64,000 nucleotides of DNA from Opisthocomus hoazin (lineage: Eukaryota; Chordata; Aves; Opisthocomiformes; Opisthocomidae). The stretch is taken from contig NC_134436.1 in the NCBI RefSeq assembly GCF_030867145.1, positions 186,001 to 250,000 of the forward strand, in the 5' to 3' direction. Position numbers and translations under genes: made by a program. Below the pieces are notes generated by a model. It worked only from the letters and a program-made list of their open reading frames with translations, was not told the origin of the DNA and searched no databases. Within the stretch, counting starts at the first letter, position 1. Every line of letters begins with the position of its first letter. Shown piece after piece: positions 49,402 to 63,962 of this stretch.

Positions 49402-50819
49402 GTGAGCAGAAAATTAATTACAGAAATACATTTTTCAGCTTCAGGACTTTTATAAGTAACATAAGTGGCGTGGTCACTTCCAGTGATTGTCCTCTGTACA
49501 TACTTAACTACTGCAGTTGAATCAAATATATCCTGCTGGTTTGAACATATAGCAACTTTTCAGATAGATGCCAAGACTATCTAAAAGTGTTTGTTAGACC
49601 TGGAAACAGTGCACCTAGAGATAAATTGATGTAGTACTTTTGTCGGAATTCTCGAGCAGCCTATGTGCTTATTTGGTGAAAAGCAGTTCTCTGCCTAAGC
49701 GAACTGCGGAATGGTTGCAAATAAGGTAATTGTCATGTCAACACTCACAAATAACAAACTGTGAGTACGGGTAGCGTAAAAGTTCTTCCAGCCACTCTTC
49801 ACTTTATGCTTGTACCGTGACCTCCAGTGCTAGATATCTGTGGAGTATCTTGCTGATTTGCAGAGTTATATTGTGTCTCTGGTAACCCCTGCCAGAGCAG
49901 AGGAAGCGGCACACCTGGACAACGTGGTTCCTACCAGTGCAGCTTCAGTGTCTTTGTTCAGAAGTAGAATTAATCCAACACTGCCAAAAAAAAAAAAAAG
50001 TATCTCTAGCTTGTAAAATTTTATTTCTAGTCATTCACAGATATAGGTGTGGACAGTTCATATACTGTAGTAATATTTTTGTGTAGGAATATTTCAGAAG
50101 CCTCCTTAGTTTAAAATACTACGTGAGAAATATAGTAGTTAAACCTGATGGAAATTATAGTTTATTCACCTGAAAATCTTACGTGTTTCCTGTGGTCCTT
50201 ATTCATTAAATATTCTCAATAAGAGCATAAAAAGACAGAAAAATACCCTACAATCTTAAACAAAGGTCCTGTGATAAGATTGTCAGTTCTGGCAATATAG
50301 TAAGAATGGCACTTAAACATCCCTTATGGCAATTACTACCTTTTTAAAAAGGTTTTTGACAAATGTCAGCGCAGTGGTGAAAAGTGCTTTATTATGCACC
50401 TCCAGGCTGCTATGCCTACTAAAATCAGGGCAGCTGTAGCTGATATCTTTCCTTTTATTTCTGTGAGATGAGCCATGCTGATCTGTTAATGGGCACATTC
50501 CTTCCTGCTCAGTGCTACTCACATGGTCCTTTCACAGCACTGACATCCCAGATCTTACTGAATTCATAGAAATATCTTCTGGTCCTCGCTGTTACCTGTG
50601 ATATCTGAGAGTGGATTAACTTGCATTACCTTAATTTTTTTGGCTAACATATGCAAAATGTTACACAGCAGGATTTTAAATGCTCCCTACTTACAACTTG
50701 CTGAGCAGTTGTTTTATCTTTGAGCTTATAATCCTGATTTGCTGGACTGAATATTTTTAGCAGAAAACTTTATTGATATGTAAAAAAGTGTTGAAGTTCT
50801 TCCCTTTTGTTTTTCCTAG

Positions 50820-51026
50820 TTCAAAGCAAATCTTGAACAAAACAAGCAAGGCCTAGAGTCCGACAACAAGGAGTTGGCCTGTGAAGTGAAGGTACTGCAG
50901 CAGGTTGAGGCAGAGTCTGAACATGAGAGGAAGAAGCTCGATGCTCAGGTGCAAGAGCTAACTGCTAGGGTCACAGAAGGAGAAAGACTGAGGGTGGAGC
51001 TGGTGGAGAAAGCTAACAAGCTGCAG
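50820..51026 (+). pseudogene. MYH10 copy B, rod exon [10 protein letters not shown]
   Basis: A 207-bp exon, 69 codons, from [20 protein letters not shown] to [11 protein letters not shown], donor CAG|GTAAGG. It has about ten replacements against the human MYH10 I recall, including two Lys to Glu changes ([12 protein letters not shown]). Confidence 0.9.
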
Positions 51027-52070
51027 GTAAGGCTGTATGGAATTCCTAAACTGCTGAACTATACACAAGAAAGTAAAAGCTTTAACCATATACAGAAGTG
51101 GCTAGGAGGAATGACTATCAAAGATGCAGCTAGGTCTACAGGAACGGGGACTGTAGTTGATGTGGGAGGCGATCTCAGTCATGTACTCGTGTACTTGAGG
51201 GGCTTGAAAGTGGTGACACACCTCAGATAGCTGGAGAGCCATGACATGAATCCTGAACTTTTTGGACTATGTAAGAATCACAGTGGCTTTGAAGTACATG
51301 GCTTCCCATTTTGGAGACCAAATCCTGTAGGAGGCTCTGCTGACAGCTGGCCTACAGGTTTTTGGCTTGGATGTGGAGTTGAGTAGAGTGGGCTGAGCTC
51401 ATTTGTAGGCTTGAGCAAAAATGTACTGATTGATGATGGCCACACGTTTCCTTTTGTGCTTCAAAAGGAACTTGACAGATAGGGATTGCAAGTAAAGGGC
51501 TGTTCCTCTGCGAAATGGAGAAAATAGACAAAATGCAGTCAGAGCTGACTTCTTAGCCACAGCAAAGAGTATTATGAGTAAATCAAGCTAAAGTGCTTGA
51601 AAAAGGGAATGGCCCCATTCTTTTTGGGGGAAGCGTTTTGGCAGTCTCTCACTGTATATACAAGTAGCATAGCCTAAAATAGCAAGAATTGGCACCTGGC
51701 ATTGACCTTTTCTCTTGCAGTGATGCTTTAAACCCAGCTGCCACCCTGATAATCCTTGAATTAATGGCACTGTAAAATACACGGTCCTATAAAATACATG
51801 ATCCTATAATGAAAAATAGCTTTAAATATGACTGTAGATTTTGGAATGACATGCTCTGCTAAATACCATGGCTAACTCTTATTATGTTCTGTCTTAAGTT
51901 CAGGACTGACACGTTTCTAACCAAACTTCAGTATTCTTAGCTTGTTGTACCTGGGATGTGTTGTTGTCTTGCCTTCCACGGAATTTGTGGAGGTTTTGTG
52001 TTCCGTGTCAGATGTAGGCTTTGCCATGGATCTGCTGCGCGTTATTACCTTTAGACTGCTTGCTTTGCAG

Positions 52071-52175
52071 AACGAGTTGGATAATGTCTCAAGTCTCCTG
52101 GAGGAAGCAGAGAAGAAAGGCATTAAGTTTGCCAAGGATGCGGCTAGTTTGAAATCTCAGCTTCAGGATACACAG
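52071..52175 (+). pseudogene. MYH10 copy B, rod exon [15 protein letters not shown]
   Basis: A 105-bp exon reading [20 protein letters not shown] then [15 protein letters not shown]. Nearly canonical; one Glu to Lys in SLKSQL. Acceptor TTTGCAG, donor CAG|GTGTGT. Confidence 0.9.
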
Positions 52176-53268
52176 GTGTGTGTGCAGTGAAGCTTGAACT
52201 TAACGCTGAAGCTTTGTTCCTCATTGAAATGCTAACTGCATAACAGAAAATACATTTTCATTCATGGTTTGGAAAGCCCCATGGGTAGAAGCTGTATTTC
52301 CTATTGAAGTCTAGTGAAATGCGATGTATGATGATTGCTCAGCTACATGTGGAGCCAGTTTTTCATTATCTAAGATTTACTGCTTGATAGACTGTAGCCT
52401 TTCAGTTTCTCTTTTTTATTTCTTAGTCTCTGTGGGAGATAAGCATTAAGTCAAAAAAACCTTTCCAAGTAGGATGTTAATGCAAATAAGGTCCTTGGGG
52501 TGTGTGAAAGGCACGAGGGACAATACCCTGTCTTTTACTGACTTAGGCTGAAGTTCTTTACTGACTTCAGCTTAAGTTGTTGAAACTGCCAGTGTTTGCT
52601 TTTTGGGTTAAATAGTGCAGCTTGATACATGTATTCATCACTTAAATATACTCTTTTTTTTTTCCCCTGTATAAAAATGCTAATGGTGACTATTCGAGTA
52701 ATGTTCATTACAGTTGGAGAGTTCTGTGAGGAACAGGGTGAGGGAAGAGAGGGCTGGTGGTTACACTTTTCATTAGTCTCGGTTATGACAGAAATTTCCA
52801 CTGCCAAATTACAGCTGTCTTTAAACTGACCTTTACATTTAAGCAATGCAGTGAATCTTGAAAGCATGCTGTCATTGCAGGATTTGTTGCTATATATTCG
52901 TCTCAGGTGGTTTAAAATAGGGACTCTATATGCTTGTTGGAAAACAAAGATATATTTTGAAGGCAACTGCTGTGCTTGTCCCTTTGAAGATAGAAAAGTA
53001 TCATCCATTGGCTTCTCTGAACAGACAGTGGCATGGATTCTCTGAGAAATACGCTTCATAAAGGCTTAAGTGTGCCCCAAATGACTGAGCAGTACCTTTT
53101 TGAAAACCCAGATTACGGATGGCTTCATAAGCATGTCGTTGTACAAAACTGCTGAGAGAAAAATAATCAAACCTGAACCTCCAAGTAGAGTAATGGAGGG
53201 TGGTGGGCCAAGGCCACACTTAACACTCTATGAACCAAACTGAACTTTGAATATGCCTGTTTGTGTAA

Positions 53269-53478
<210 letters not shown>

Positions 53479-53759
53479 TGAATTGGTGTCCTAAACCTCT
53501 TGGAAAAATGTCATGTAACTTGCACGTATGCTCGACCACACTTTGGAATAAAATTTTCCATGGACTTTCTCAATTGCCATAGTGACCAGTACAACTAACT
53601 GCAGTGGACAGGACTTTCCCCTACTTGGACTCCTGTTAGCTCATAATTTTTGTGTTACTCTAGCTAGCAATAACACCTAGTTTTGTATTTTTGACTTGTT
53701 GCCTTTCTTTCCTTTTCATGATGTACCAAGGAACATTATTTTCTTTTATTTAATTTCAG

Positions 53760-54008
53760 TTGGCTGATGCTAAGAAAAAGGTAGATGATGACTTGGGAAC
53801 CATTGAAGGCTTGGAGGAAAACAAAAAGAAATTACTGAAGGACGCAGAGTCCTTAAGCCAACGTCTAGAGGAGAAGGCAATGGCTTATGACAAACTGGAA
53901 AAGACAAAGAATCGCCTGCAGCAAGAGCTGGATTACGTGGTGGTAGACCTAGATCATCAGCGCCAGATTGTTTATAGCCTGAAGAAAAAGCTGAAGAAGT
54001 TTGATCAG
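53760..54008 (+). pseudogene. MYH10 copy B, rod exon [13 protein letters not shown]
   Basis: A 249-bp exon of 83 codons. Its end, [20 protein letters not shown] then KKKLKKFDQ, departs from the otherwise invariant MYH10 wording at about eight positions clustered in 25 residues, which fits relaxed constraint. Donor CAG|GTAGTC. Confidence 0.9.
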
Positions 54009-54487
54009 GTAGTCTAGTTTCCTGTCATCTTGCTGATTTCTATGATTTTTAAATGGCATCTTGTTTGTGTTGATTGATAAATCTTTTGGGAGCAGCTTGG
54101 CCTTTGTTAGGAGTAACTTGTTGCTTCTAACTTCAGTGAGCTAAATGCCATCTTGGAGTCTTGTTAGATCAAGTAATAAGCTCTTTATATACAAAAAAGA
54201 AATTCTATTGGAACAAAAACTTCAGACTATTATTGTAATCCCTCAGGATAGACTAAGAAAGAGTGTGAAGACTGAACGATGGAAATAATAGGAAAATTAT
54301 TTCATCTTTATTAGTAGCTTGCTTTCCTCACCTCATTCCAGAGTAGCTGTAGCTGTTTTCTTACTAGCCTTTGGATCAAGACTGAGAGACTAGACAGCTT
54401 CTGAATGCCAGTTAAACTTAGAGCATTCACCACTTCAGTGACTAAAACACCTCTGAGGCAGGAAGGACCTGATTATAGAACTGATGA

Positions 54488-54757
<270 letters not shown>

Positions 54758-55215
54758 TGAACTGCACAGGGAACAACACAGGAAAATTGCCTGGTTGGAG
54801 AAGTGTTTTTGACACAAATATGGAACGTTTTGAGGCTGATTTGTAACCCAGAATTCTGGAGGAATTAATGCTCAGAACAAGAGGGTGGTCTCTATTAAGA
54901 TGAGGCCTGTTCAAAAGATGTGAAGACTTGGAGAGCAACAGTTGCTGGCCAAATGCCTAATGGCACTTGTGCTGGATTTAAGAGCTTGTCTTACTACTAC
55001 TACTTTTTCTCTGTGAATATTGCACAGCTCATCTCTCCATTCATCTGCACGGATGTTTGTTTGGTTCTCTAATCTGTATCTTAGAGATGCTGCTCTCCCT
55101 GTTCTGATTGTCCAGTTTGGAGCATCACAAAGTGTGGTGTACTGAGTTCATATAATGTCTACTTTTGCTGTTAACTGCTGATTTTGAGAGGGTCTGATTA
55201 ATGTTTGTGGCTTAG

Positions 55216-55464
<249 letters not shown>

Positions 55465-56730
55465 TGATGATCTTTGACAAAGCTCTATGGCTTTGAGAAC
55501 TTGCTACCAGGAAAATAAAACTCTATGCTTAAAGATCCCATCCTATAGAAGTCCCAAGCATGGATCTTTACCAACAAGACAATAGGTCTTGTTGTGGATT
55601 AGCCACTGTTCATGTTAGTCTGCCAGTGATGGTCCTCCAATTCAACTGTACCTTGCCTCAAAAGCACTCAACATGCAAGTAGATTTGGCTGTTGCTGCAT
55701 GGGTGTCCTTCAAGCCCGTCCTGTTTGGTGTACAGCAACAAATCCATGGATGCCGACATAGACTGAAAGACTGTAATTAAGTGAACAGTTTCTTAAATGA
55801 AAAACGTAGCAAAGATTCCAGATTTGCCAGACTTGAGTCTCTTCAGATCTGCCTTATGATACTAGAATTCTAAAGAAATGCCTTTAAAATTTCATGCTTG
55901 TAGGAGAAGATAGATCTAAATTAACATTTCTAAAGCTTTAAGGAAAAAGCACCGAATATTTCAAGATTTATCACAAGAAAACAAAAACTTACTGAGAATC
56001 ACCTGTATAGAGATCTCCTAGAAATAAATAAAACCATTGACCTGGAAGGCTTTTGATGTTCCCTGCAATGCTGAATTGCTATTGTTTTGCACTGGACAAA
56101 AGCTCCTGACCTGGCATGAGGAGGGAGGCTTGATTCAAAAGAAACATATTCCTTCATGTTGGTAACCTGTGGCACTTCTGGCTCACTTTTATTGTTGTAT
56201 GAGTTCATCTTAGTTCTTGTTAGTTGTTTTCTTAGATACTTTGCTTCTCTGTTTTCTTTTGAAAAAAAGAAAAGTTGTTGGTGTATACATTCTAGTAGCA
56301 CATCTGTTTCAAAGAGAATTATTTCTTTTTTTTTTTCTTGAGAATGTGTGGTGATTCTATGTCGTATTTTCCTCTTAGTGGTTCGATCAGAATTAGCAAC
56401 ATCTGCCCCCAAGTCATACCTAAATGTAGACAGATGTACTGGGCCAGAAGCTGATCATGAAGTAGCTGAACAGATGAAATGGAAATGCTTCAGATGCTGA
56501 GCTCTTTTCTTTATTTTCCTTTTGTCAGTTCAGAGATCTCTGCTTCCAGTTTGTGGATTTTTTTGCCGTCTGCAGTGTCTTCCCATGTAGCTGAGTTCTG
56601 TAGGCTCTTCGAATCAAGTAATGCTAATTCTGATCTGCAAAGGCCTTTTGGATTCATCAGCCATTTTGTTAGGATTTTGTGTTTGCTCTGTTCCTGGAGC
56701 TTGAGCCTGTTAAATCCCTTGATTTCACAG

Positions 56731-56892
56731 GTGCGAGAGCTGGAGGCAGAACTGGAAGATGAGTGCAAACAGAGGGCTCTTGCTGTGGCAGCCAAGAAGG
56801 AAATGGAGATGGATACGAAAGACCTGGAAGGTCAGACAGAAGCTGCAAACAAGGCTCGAGGTGAAGCAATCAAACAGCTACGTAAGCTCCAG
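56731..56892 (+). pseudogene. MYH10 copy B, rod exon [14 protein letters not shown]
   Basis: A 162-bp exon, 54 codons. Arg to Cys in EDECKQ, Leu to Thr in MDTKDLEG and Asp to Gly in KARGEA break conserved wording. Acceptor TTTCACAG, donor CAG|GTAGGC. Confidence 0.9.
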
Positions 56893-58546
56893 GTAGGCAC
56901 AGCAAATCAGCTGAGCTGCTTTCCCTCCTGCTGACAGTGTGTCAAGGGTGCTGCTTTTCGTTACATGCATTTGTAGTGTGAAGGCAAGAAGGAGTATCAG
57001 ACTCAGCTATGCTGGCACACGTCACAGTATCTGGCCTGAACTTATCAGCCGCTCAAAACTCCTCTCATCCTTTTGTTGCTAAGGAGTTAAGATTGTCCCC
57101 CACGTACTTCTATTCAATAGTGATCATTTTCAATGCTTTGCATAAGGATTTACTGAGGATTGCTTTTGAGGCTGAATCTTTAAAATTTATGGTTGTTTGT
57201 ATCTTTGAATTTACTGATTTCAGCTCAGCTCTTGCTGATTGCTACTTCCTCTAGTTGAGGAAGCCAAAAATGCTCCAGAGAAATAGGAGGAGTAAATTTT
57301 AGTTGCTTTGAAAAAGCTCCAAGATGCCTATTCTTTTTAGATTGGCAAGAAGAATCCAGTACTTGTGTCAAGGATTTATTTCCCATTCCCAGAGAAATAC
57401 TCCATCTTTAGTAGAGGTCAGTTTTCCCAAGGCTTTCAGTGCCATGGCCCAAAGCTGCAGGAGTATGAGGCCATGGCAAGACCATGTAAAGCATAGAGCA
57501 AACTGCATTGCCTTTCTGCCCTGTCCACTCTATTCCTTGGCAATCCTACTTCAACTGAATGAGGGCAATTCTGGAACATGGTCCAGGCGCTGGATGAGAA
57601 GGGAATGGAGATTAAAGCAAGAAATGCTGGTACCTAGCAGTAGCGGCTTCTCTATTCCCAGAGGCTGAGTCAGTTACAGAGTTCATACCTGATCTCTGTA
57701 CACTTTCATGCAAGCACCTGAAATAAGTGCTCTCATGATTAGTGGTATTGCGAAGATGCAGGTACAACTTAAATGCAGTTTCTCCAGCTTTATTCTTTTA
57801 GCATCTGAAGTCAAACTTGTGTGAATTATCAGTCTGTGTTAAGTGTCTTACGGGAAGGATAAGTATGTGCTTCTACGTTATATGTGCAAAATGGTGAATT
57901 GTGGTACTTCTACACTGAGAAGTTTCTTACCTTGAGTACTTGTAATAGGTTTTATCAGTCAATTTAAGTAAATAGGTTTGTTTTTTTCCAAGACAATTGC
58001 AAGAGCATTACCTATCTACTACAAAGGTATCTCTACTACCTCTACTAGAGGTTTTTTCCTACAAGAAATATACTAATAAATGAAGTGAAGTCTTCTAATG
58101 GGATATTTCTGATGAGGAGTGAGTGATGGAAAGATGAGAAAACGAAGGTTTTAGACTGAAAGAGGGTAGCTTTAAATTGGATATAAGAAAGAAATTCTTC
58201 ACTCTGAGGGTGATGAGGCACTGGCCCAGGTTGCCCAGAGAAGCTGTGGCTGCCCCCTCCCTGGCAGTGTTCAAGGCCAGGTTGAATGGGGCTTTGAGCA
58301 GCCTGGAAGGTGTCTCTTCCCGTGGCAGAGGGATAGAACTCTGATCTTTAAAGGTCCTGTCCAACCCAAACCATTCTATAATTCTATGAAAATAAGAACT
58401 GAAAATAAATATATTTAAGTGGAATGAAGCCACTTTAGGAGGAAGGTCTTGCCTCCTAAGGGCAAAAAAGCTTCAGAGCTACTAATAAATCTTGTGGTTG
58501 TCCTGCTGTATCATGGCTTATTCTTTCCTCTGCTCTCCAACTGCAG
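56893..58546. other. Intron of MYH10 copy B with CR1
   Basis: Holds the CR1 fragment at 58120-58390. Otherwise nothing recognised. Confidence 0.55.
58120..58390 (+). mobile_element. CR1 3' fragment, older subfamily
   Basis: Contains the [24 protein letters not shown] block (frame-broken), FKARLNGALSSLEG-like end, and tail CCATTCTATAATTCTATGA. Confidence 0.88.
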
Positions 58547-58675
58547 GCTCAAATGAAACACTACCAGCTGGAGCTAGAAGAAGCCCTTGCATCCAGAGAT
58601 GAGATCTTTGCACAGTCCAAAGAAAGTGAAAAGAAGCTCAAATGTCTTGAAGCAGAAATACTCCAGCTCCAAGAG
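58547..58675 (+). pseudogene. MYH10 copy B, rod exon [13 protein letters not shown], with mutated donor
   Basis: Follows CTGCAG and reads [20 protein letters not shown] to LQLQE, 43 codons. The exon must end at GAG 58675, but the next bases are ATGAGA instead of a GT donor; a single G to A change of GTGAGA would explain it. If the intron is retained the frame runs 62 more codons to TAG at 58862-58864. Asp to His, Arg to Leu and Arg to Leu replacements are also present near the start. Confidence 0.88.
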
Positions 58676-59910
58676 ATGAGATTGAAATCCAAGAAATCTG
58701 TTTTTCTTTCTAGAGAAAAGGGGAAGGCCAGAGGGTGTTTGGTTTTTTTTAAAAAAAGAAAAAGTAAAAAGCCATCCAGTGAGTGGAACAGAAAAGTGGG
58801 AGCCTGGAGATGTTTCTCTTCCTCACTGCCCCAGGTCATTAGTGAGCTTCTTATAGCTTTGTAGGAATCCTTCTAGTAGTCTGGACTTCCTTTCCCTGCC
58901 TGGGTAGCAGGGAAGCCTTACTACTGCTTAAACAGATTTCAAGCCTCACTAAAATTTACAAGGTGGTTTGAGAGTCTCTGGAAGCTGTGGTGCACACTGT
59001 CAGTACTAAAACTGGTCATTGGAAGTATATAAAAACCTAACAATCTCTCCAGTACCTCAGTGCACCATGTAAGTCTGTGGAGGTTTATCTCTCTGCTATC
59101 TGAGGTCCTCATCCCTTTCTTTTACGGGCATCTGTTCCCTCATTGTTGGCAATTCATGTAAGAGCTCCAAGTCGTGCTACATATCACTGTCACTTATCCC
59201 CGATTATCTCCGTTGTCTGCCACAAGGTTAAACGTTTGAGGTTTGAAGGCAACAGAATTGCCTTGTGTGAGAGACGACCTCTTTTTACCCTGTTAGCTGC
59301 AAAGGTTGAAGCAATCACTCAGCTTACACTGCACTTAATGTTTGAGACTTTTACCTACAACTTACTAGAGCTTCTCCATGTCATTCTTTCACAGACTTCA
59401 AACTTGTCTGTCTTGCACTTGCAGTGCATTAGATTGTGTCCTTCTTGGTGAATGTCTGGGTGTTTCTACCACTCAATACAATTTCACAATACAAGATTCA
59501 GTACTGTTATACTTTTGTGCTAAAAATTCATTTTCTATACTTTGCTTTCAGTCATGCTACGTACTCTGTAGGAACCTAAAAAATTTGCTTAATTTAGTGC
59601 CCACGTTATACTTAATGAATTAGAGCATGTGACAGAACGGTTTTCTCCTCCTGCTTAGGGCTTGAATGTTACTGGCCTTTTCAGGGGACGGGGAGAAGTA
59701 AATTCATAGTAGTCATGTGGCAGTTACAGGAGGGAAAGATCAAGGTGATGCGTCCTGCTAGCTTTTACAGCTGTTGATTCTGTTTATCCATGAAAAGACC
59801 TCGGCGATATCACACTTCACAGCATCTCCCAGAAGTTATTAGAAGGCATAATTGTTGCAGAAGTTTTGAGATTCCTAATGCTGTAATGAATATTTCCTAA
59901 ACCTTCACAG

Positions 59911-59999
59911 GAGTTTGCTGCGTCTGAAAGAGCTCGTCGTCATGCTGAGCAAGAAAGGGATGAGTTGGCTGATGAGATTGCAAACAGTGCTTCGGGAAA
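59911..59999 (+). pseudogene. MYH10 copy B, rod exon [14 protein letters not shown]
   Basis: An 89-bp exon reading [20 protein letters not shown] then DEIANSASG, with split Lys codon; donor AAA|GTGAGT. Leu to Phe at its second residue. Confidence 0.9.
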
Positions 60000-60248
60000 G
60001 TGAGTCATCAAATGTATTAATTGTGCATCTGAAGAACTTCAGGCACCAGCAGCTGCAGTTCTTGGTAGCCTGCTTGCAATTTCTGTTTTGACCTGTTGTC
60101 CCGATAAAAATTCCTTCTTGTTACGAACAGAATTGCTTACACAGTAGCTTCTCGTTACAGTTTGGAATGTCTAAAGTATCAAAAGCAAAATAGCCGGTTG
60201 CTTTGTATCAGATCTGCGCGTGTCTTGACCCAAATACTTCTTTTCTAG

Positions 60249-60372
60249 GTCAGCGCTGCTGGATGAGAAGCGCCGGCTGGAAGCTCGGATTGCACAATTG
60301 GAGGAAGAGCTCAAGGAAGAGCAGAGCAACATGGAGCTTCTCAATGAGCGGTTCCTAAAGACCACGTTGCAG
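60249..60372 (+). pseudogene. MYH10 copy B, rod exon [16 protein letters not shown]
   Basis: A 124-bp exon from [20 protein letters not shown] to [12 protein letters not shown], donor CAG|GTGAGT. Arg to Leu in RFLKTT. Confidence 0.9.
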
Positions 60373-60479
60373 GTGAGTCCGTTGGTGGCAATGCTGTAGG
60401 GGCAATCTATGTTTCAGTGTGCAGATAAGTGGAGGATCTCAATAGCACCAAATGATCTTCTATCGTTCTCCTCTGAAAG

Positions 60480-60688
60480 ATTGACACGCTGAATTCTGAG
60501 CTAGCTGGGGAGCGGAGTGCTGCCCAGAAGAGTGAAAACGCACGGCAGCAGCTAGAAAGGCAGAACAAAGAGCTGAAAGCCAAGTTGCGGGAACTGGAGG
60601 GATCTGTGAAGTCGAAGTTCAAGGCAACAATTTCTACTCTAGAAGCCAAGATTGTGCAGCTAGAAGAACAGCTTGAGCAGGAAGCCAA
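60480..60688 (+). pseudogene. MYH10 copy B, rod exon [13 protein letters not shown]
   Basis: A 209-bp exon from [20 protein letters not shown] to LEEQLEQEA with split Lys codon, donor AA|GTAAGG. Confidence 0.9.
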
Positions 60689-61534
60689 GTAAGGAGAAAA
60701 AGAAAAAAAAGAAATCTGTTTGCTTGTGTTTGCCATGTCTGAAACCTCTGTGCCTTAGGTTTTTGTAGGGCTGAGATATGAGCTTCCGGCAAAGGCATTG
60801 GGGTTTCTGATCAGGAAACCTACTGTTTGGGGGACACATTTTGACAAGAGAGCTGCAAAGTAACTGGGGTTGAAACTTTCAGAAACTATTTGCTCCGTAA
60901 CTAAAGCTGCTGAATTAACTCTGGACATTAACCAGGTGAATATGTTGACTGGTAGTCCCAGGATGCACAAGGTGATGCAGAAGTTTCTTGAGACAAGATG
61001 AAACATCGCCTTGAGACACCTGGTCTCTTTGGTTAGAGGAAGCCAGTTGAAGAGCTTAGGTGTGACAGCTTTAGTTGGTTGAGATGAATCCTGTACTCTG
61101 CAGAAGTCTTTCTGCAGTGAGCTCTTCCTGTCTATCCTTGTCATCTTGGTCCTCCAAATATAGGTATTTGTTTTAAGCTAGTTCCTCCCAGAATCTGAAG
61201 GTCTTATAACAATCTTTGTTCTTTCTGTGCTTTTGGCTCTATGGGAGGAACATTTTACTGGTTAGCAATAACTCTGTAAGAAGCACCTTGATATCCCTCT
61301 TTTGAACCTGCATACCATACTGGTATTGCTCCAGTGCAAAGGCTTCATGTTTTCAAAGCTGCATCCCAGCCAACCACCAGCACGCTAAAACTGTTGCTGC
61401 TGTTGATGGTGGCAGGCGTGTTAGGAGAACTCAAGTATCAGTTACACCATGAGGCGAGAGCCTTTCAGAAGGAACAGATTTTGTCTTCCTGGCCTTCAAG
61501 TACTGGGACAAATGACGGCTTTTGATTATTCTAG

Positions 61535-61643
61535 GGAAAGAGCAGCTGCTAACAAACTGGTCCGTCGTACGGAGAAGAAATTGAAGGAAGTCTTCATGCA
61601 GGTGGAGGATGAGCGTCGACACGCAGACCAGTACAAGGAGCCG
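61535..61643 (+). pseudogene. MYH10 copy B, rod exon [15 protein letters not shown]
   Basis: A 109-bp exon reading [20 protein letters not shown] then [16 protein letters not shown], donor CCG|GTAGGT. The last codon is CCG (Pro) where MYH10 has Gln, a helix-breaking change that also removes the consensus CAG before the donor. Confidence 0.9.
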
Positions 61644-62196
<553 letters not shown>

Positions 62197-62301
62197 TAGG
62201 TGGTGCCAGTGGCGGTGGGCAGGGTTTGTCTGAGCCCTCGTGTGCCCACAGACTCTCCGCAGTGCATCCTTGGGCAGTATCCAGCTGTGGCGCTGCTGGT
62301 G

Positions 62302-63405
62302 TTAGGGATGTTCAGCTCAGGAAATGTGGGCTGGATGAGTGCTCGGTGCGGTGGATTGAAAACTGGCTGAATGGCAGAGCTCAGAGGGCTGTCATCAGCG
62401 GCGCCGAGTCTGGTTGGAGGCCGGTAACTAGTGGTGTGCCTCAGGGGTCAGTACTGGGCCCAGTCTTGTTTAACTTCATCAGTGACCTGGATGAAGAGAC
62501 GGAGTGTACCCTCAGCAAGTTTGCTGATGACACCAAACTGGGAGGAGTGGTAGATACACCAGCAGGCTGTACTGCTATTCAGCGAGACCTGGACAGACTG
62601 GAGAGTTGGGCAGAAAGGAACCTGATGAGGTTCAGCAAGGGCAAGTGCAGGGTCCTGCACCTGGGGAGGAACAACCCCAGGCACCAGTACAGGCTGGGGC
62701 GGACCTGCTGGAGAGCAGCTCACAGAGAGGGACCTGGGTGTTCTGGCGGACGACAGGTTGACCATGAGCCAGCAGCGTGCCCTGGGTGCCAAGAAGGCCA
62801 ATGGGATCCTGGGGTGCATCAAAAGGAGTGTGGGCAGCAGGTCGAGGGAGGTTCTCCTTCCCCTCTACACTGCCCTAGTGAGGCCCCATCTGGAGTGCTG
62901 TGTCCAGTGCTGGGCTCCCCAGTTCAAGAAAGATGAGGAGCTACTGGAGATAGTCCAGCGGAGGGCTATGAGGATGGTGAGGGGACTGGAGCATCTCTCC
63001 TACGAGGAGAGGCTGAGGGAGTTGGGCTTGTTCAGCCTGAAGAAGAGAAGGCTGAGAGGGGACCTTAGAAATGCTGATAAATATCTGCAGAGTGAGTGTC
63101 AGGAGGATGGGGCCAGACTCTTTCCAGTGGTGCCCAGCGACAGGACAAGGGGCAATGGGCACAAACTGAAGCTGAGGAAGATCCAGCTGAACACGAGGAA
63201 GAACTTCTTCCCTCTGAGGGTGACGGAGCCCTGGCCCAGGCTGCCCAGGGAGGCTGTGGATTCTCCTTCTCTGGAGATATTCCAGCCCCACCTGGACGCG
63301 GTGCTGTGCAGCCTGCTCTGGGTGACCCTGCTTGGGCAGGGGGTTGGGCTGGGTGACCCACAGAGGTCCCTTCCAACCCCCACCATTCTGTGGTTATGTG
63401 ATTTT
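62302..63405 (+). mobile_element. CR1 in the last intron of MYH10 copy B
   Basis: Same insertion as 602-1712, at about 3 percent divergence. One base fewer in the block GAGCAGCTCACAGAGAGGG relative to copy A. Confidence 0.93.
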
Positions 63406-63962
63406 TCCAGTGGCTGGTACCAATCCCTTTTTTTCCCATACCCACTCCAGTGGGAATGTCTCAGCATTTTCCTTGAGAGCAGCTCTTGGAGATCAAGGTC
63501 TCTACCGAGTACAGATGGGAGACAGCAGTGGTGAGGTTGCTGCAGAACAAAACCATCTCGGGGGTGGAGAGAGGCTTACAGGAGCGGCAGGAGGGGTGCA
63601 GCGCAGCGCTGCACAAACGAGTAGTTGGTATTATTTTAGAGACCCTGCTCTGTTTAGGACTTGGTCTGTGCTTGGTGCTTGTACAGAGGCAACATTTTAG
63701 GTTGCTTGGGACTTGCAAAATTAAGATGATGGTACACGCTAAGTAGGAATACCAGAATACTGGAATGTTTGCGCACAGCCTGTCTTCTCCTTGGTCAGAG
63801 AAGGGGTTTCAAGACCCTGTGTGTGAAATTTGCCCCGTGGCTGGGGGCAAACTGTTCCTCCATGGTTCAGTGCGGAGGTCTTCCCGGAGCAGCCACCAGC
63901 ATGGGGCCGTGGGCTGTGGGCGAGCCACGACCCTTCGTGTATTGTCTGGTTGCTGTTTGCAG

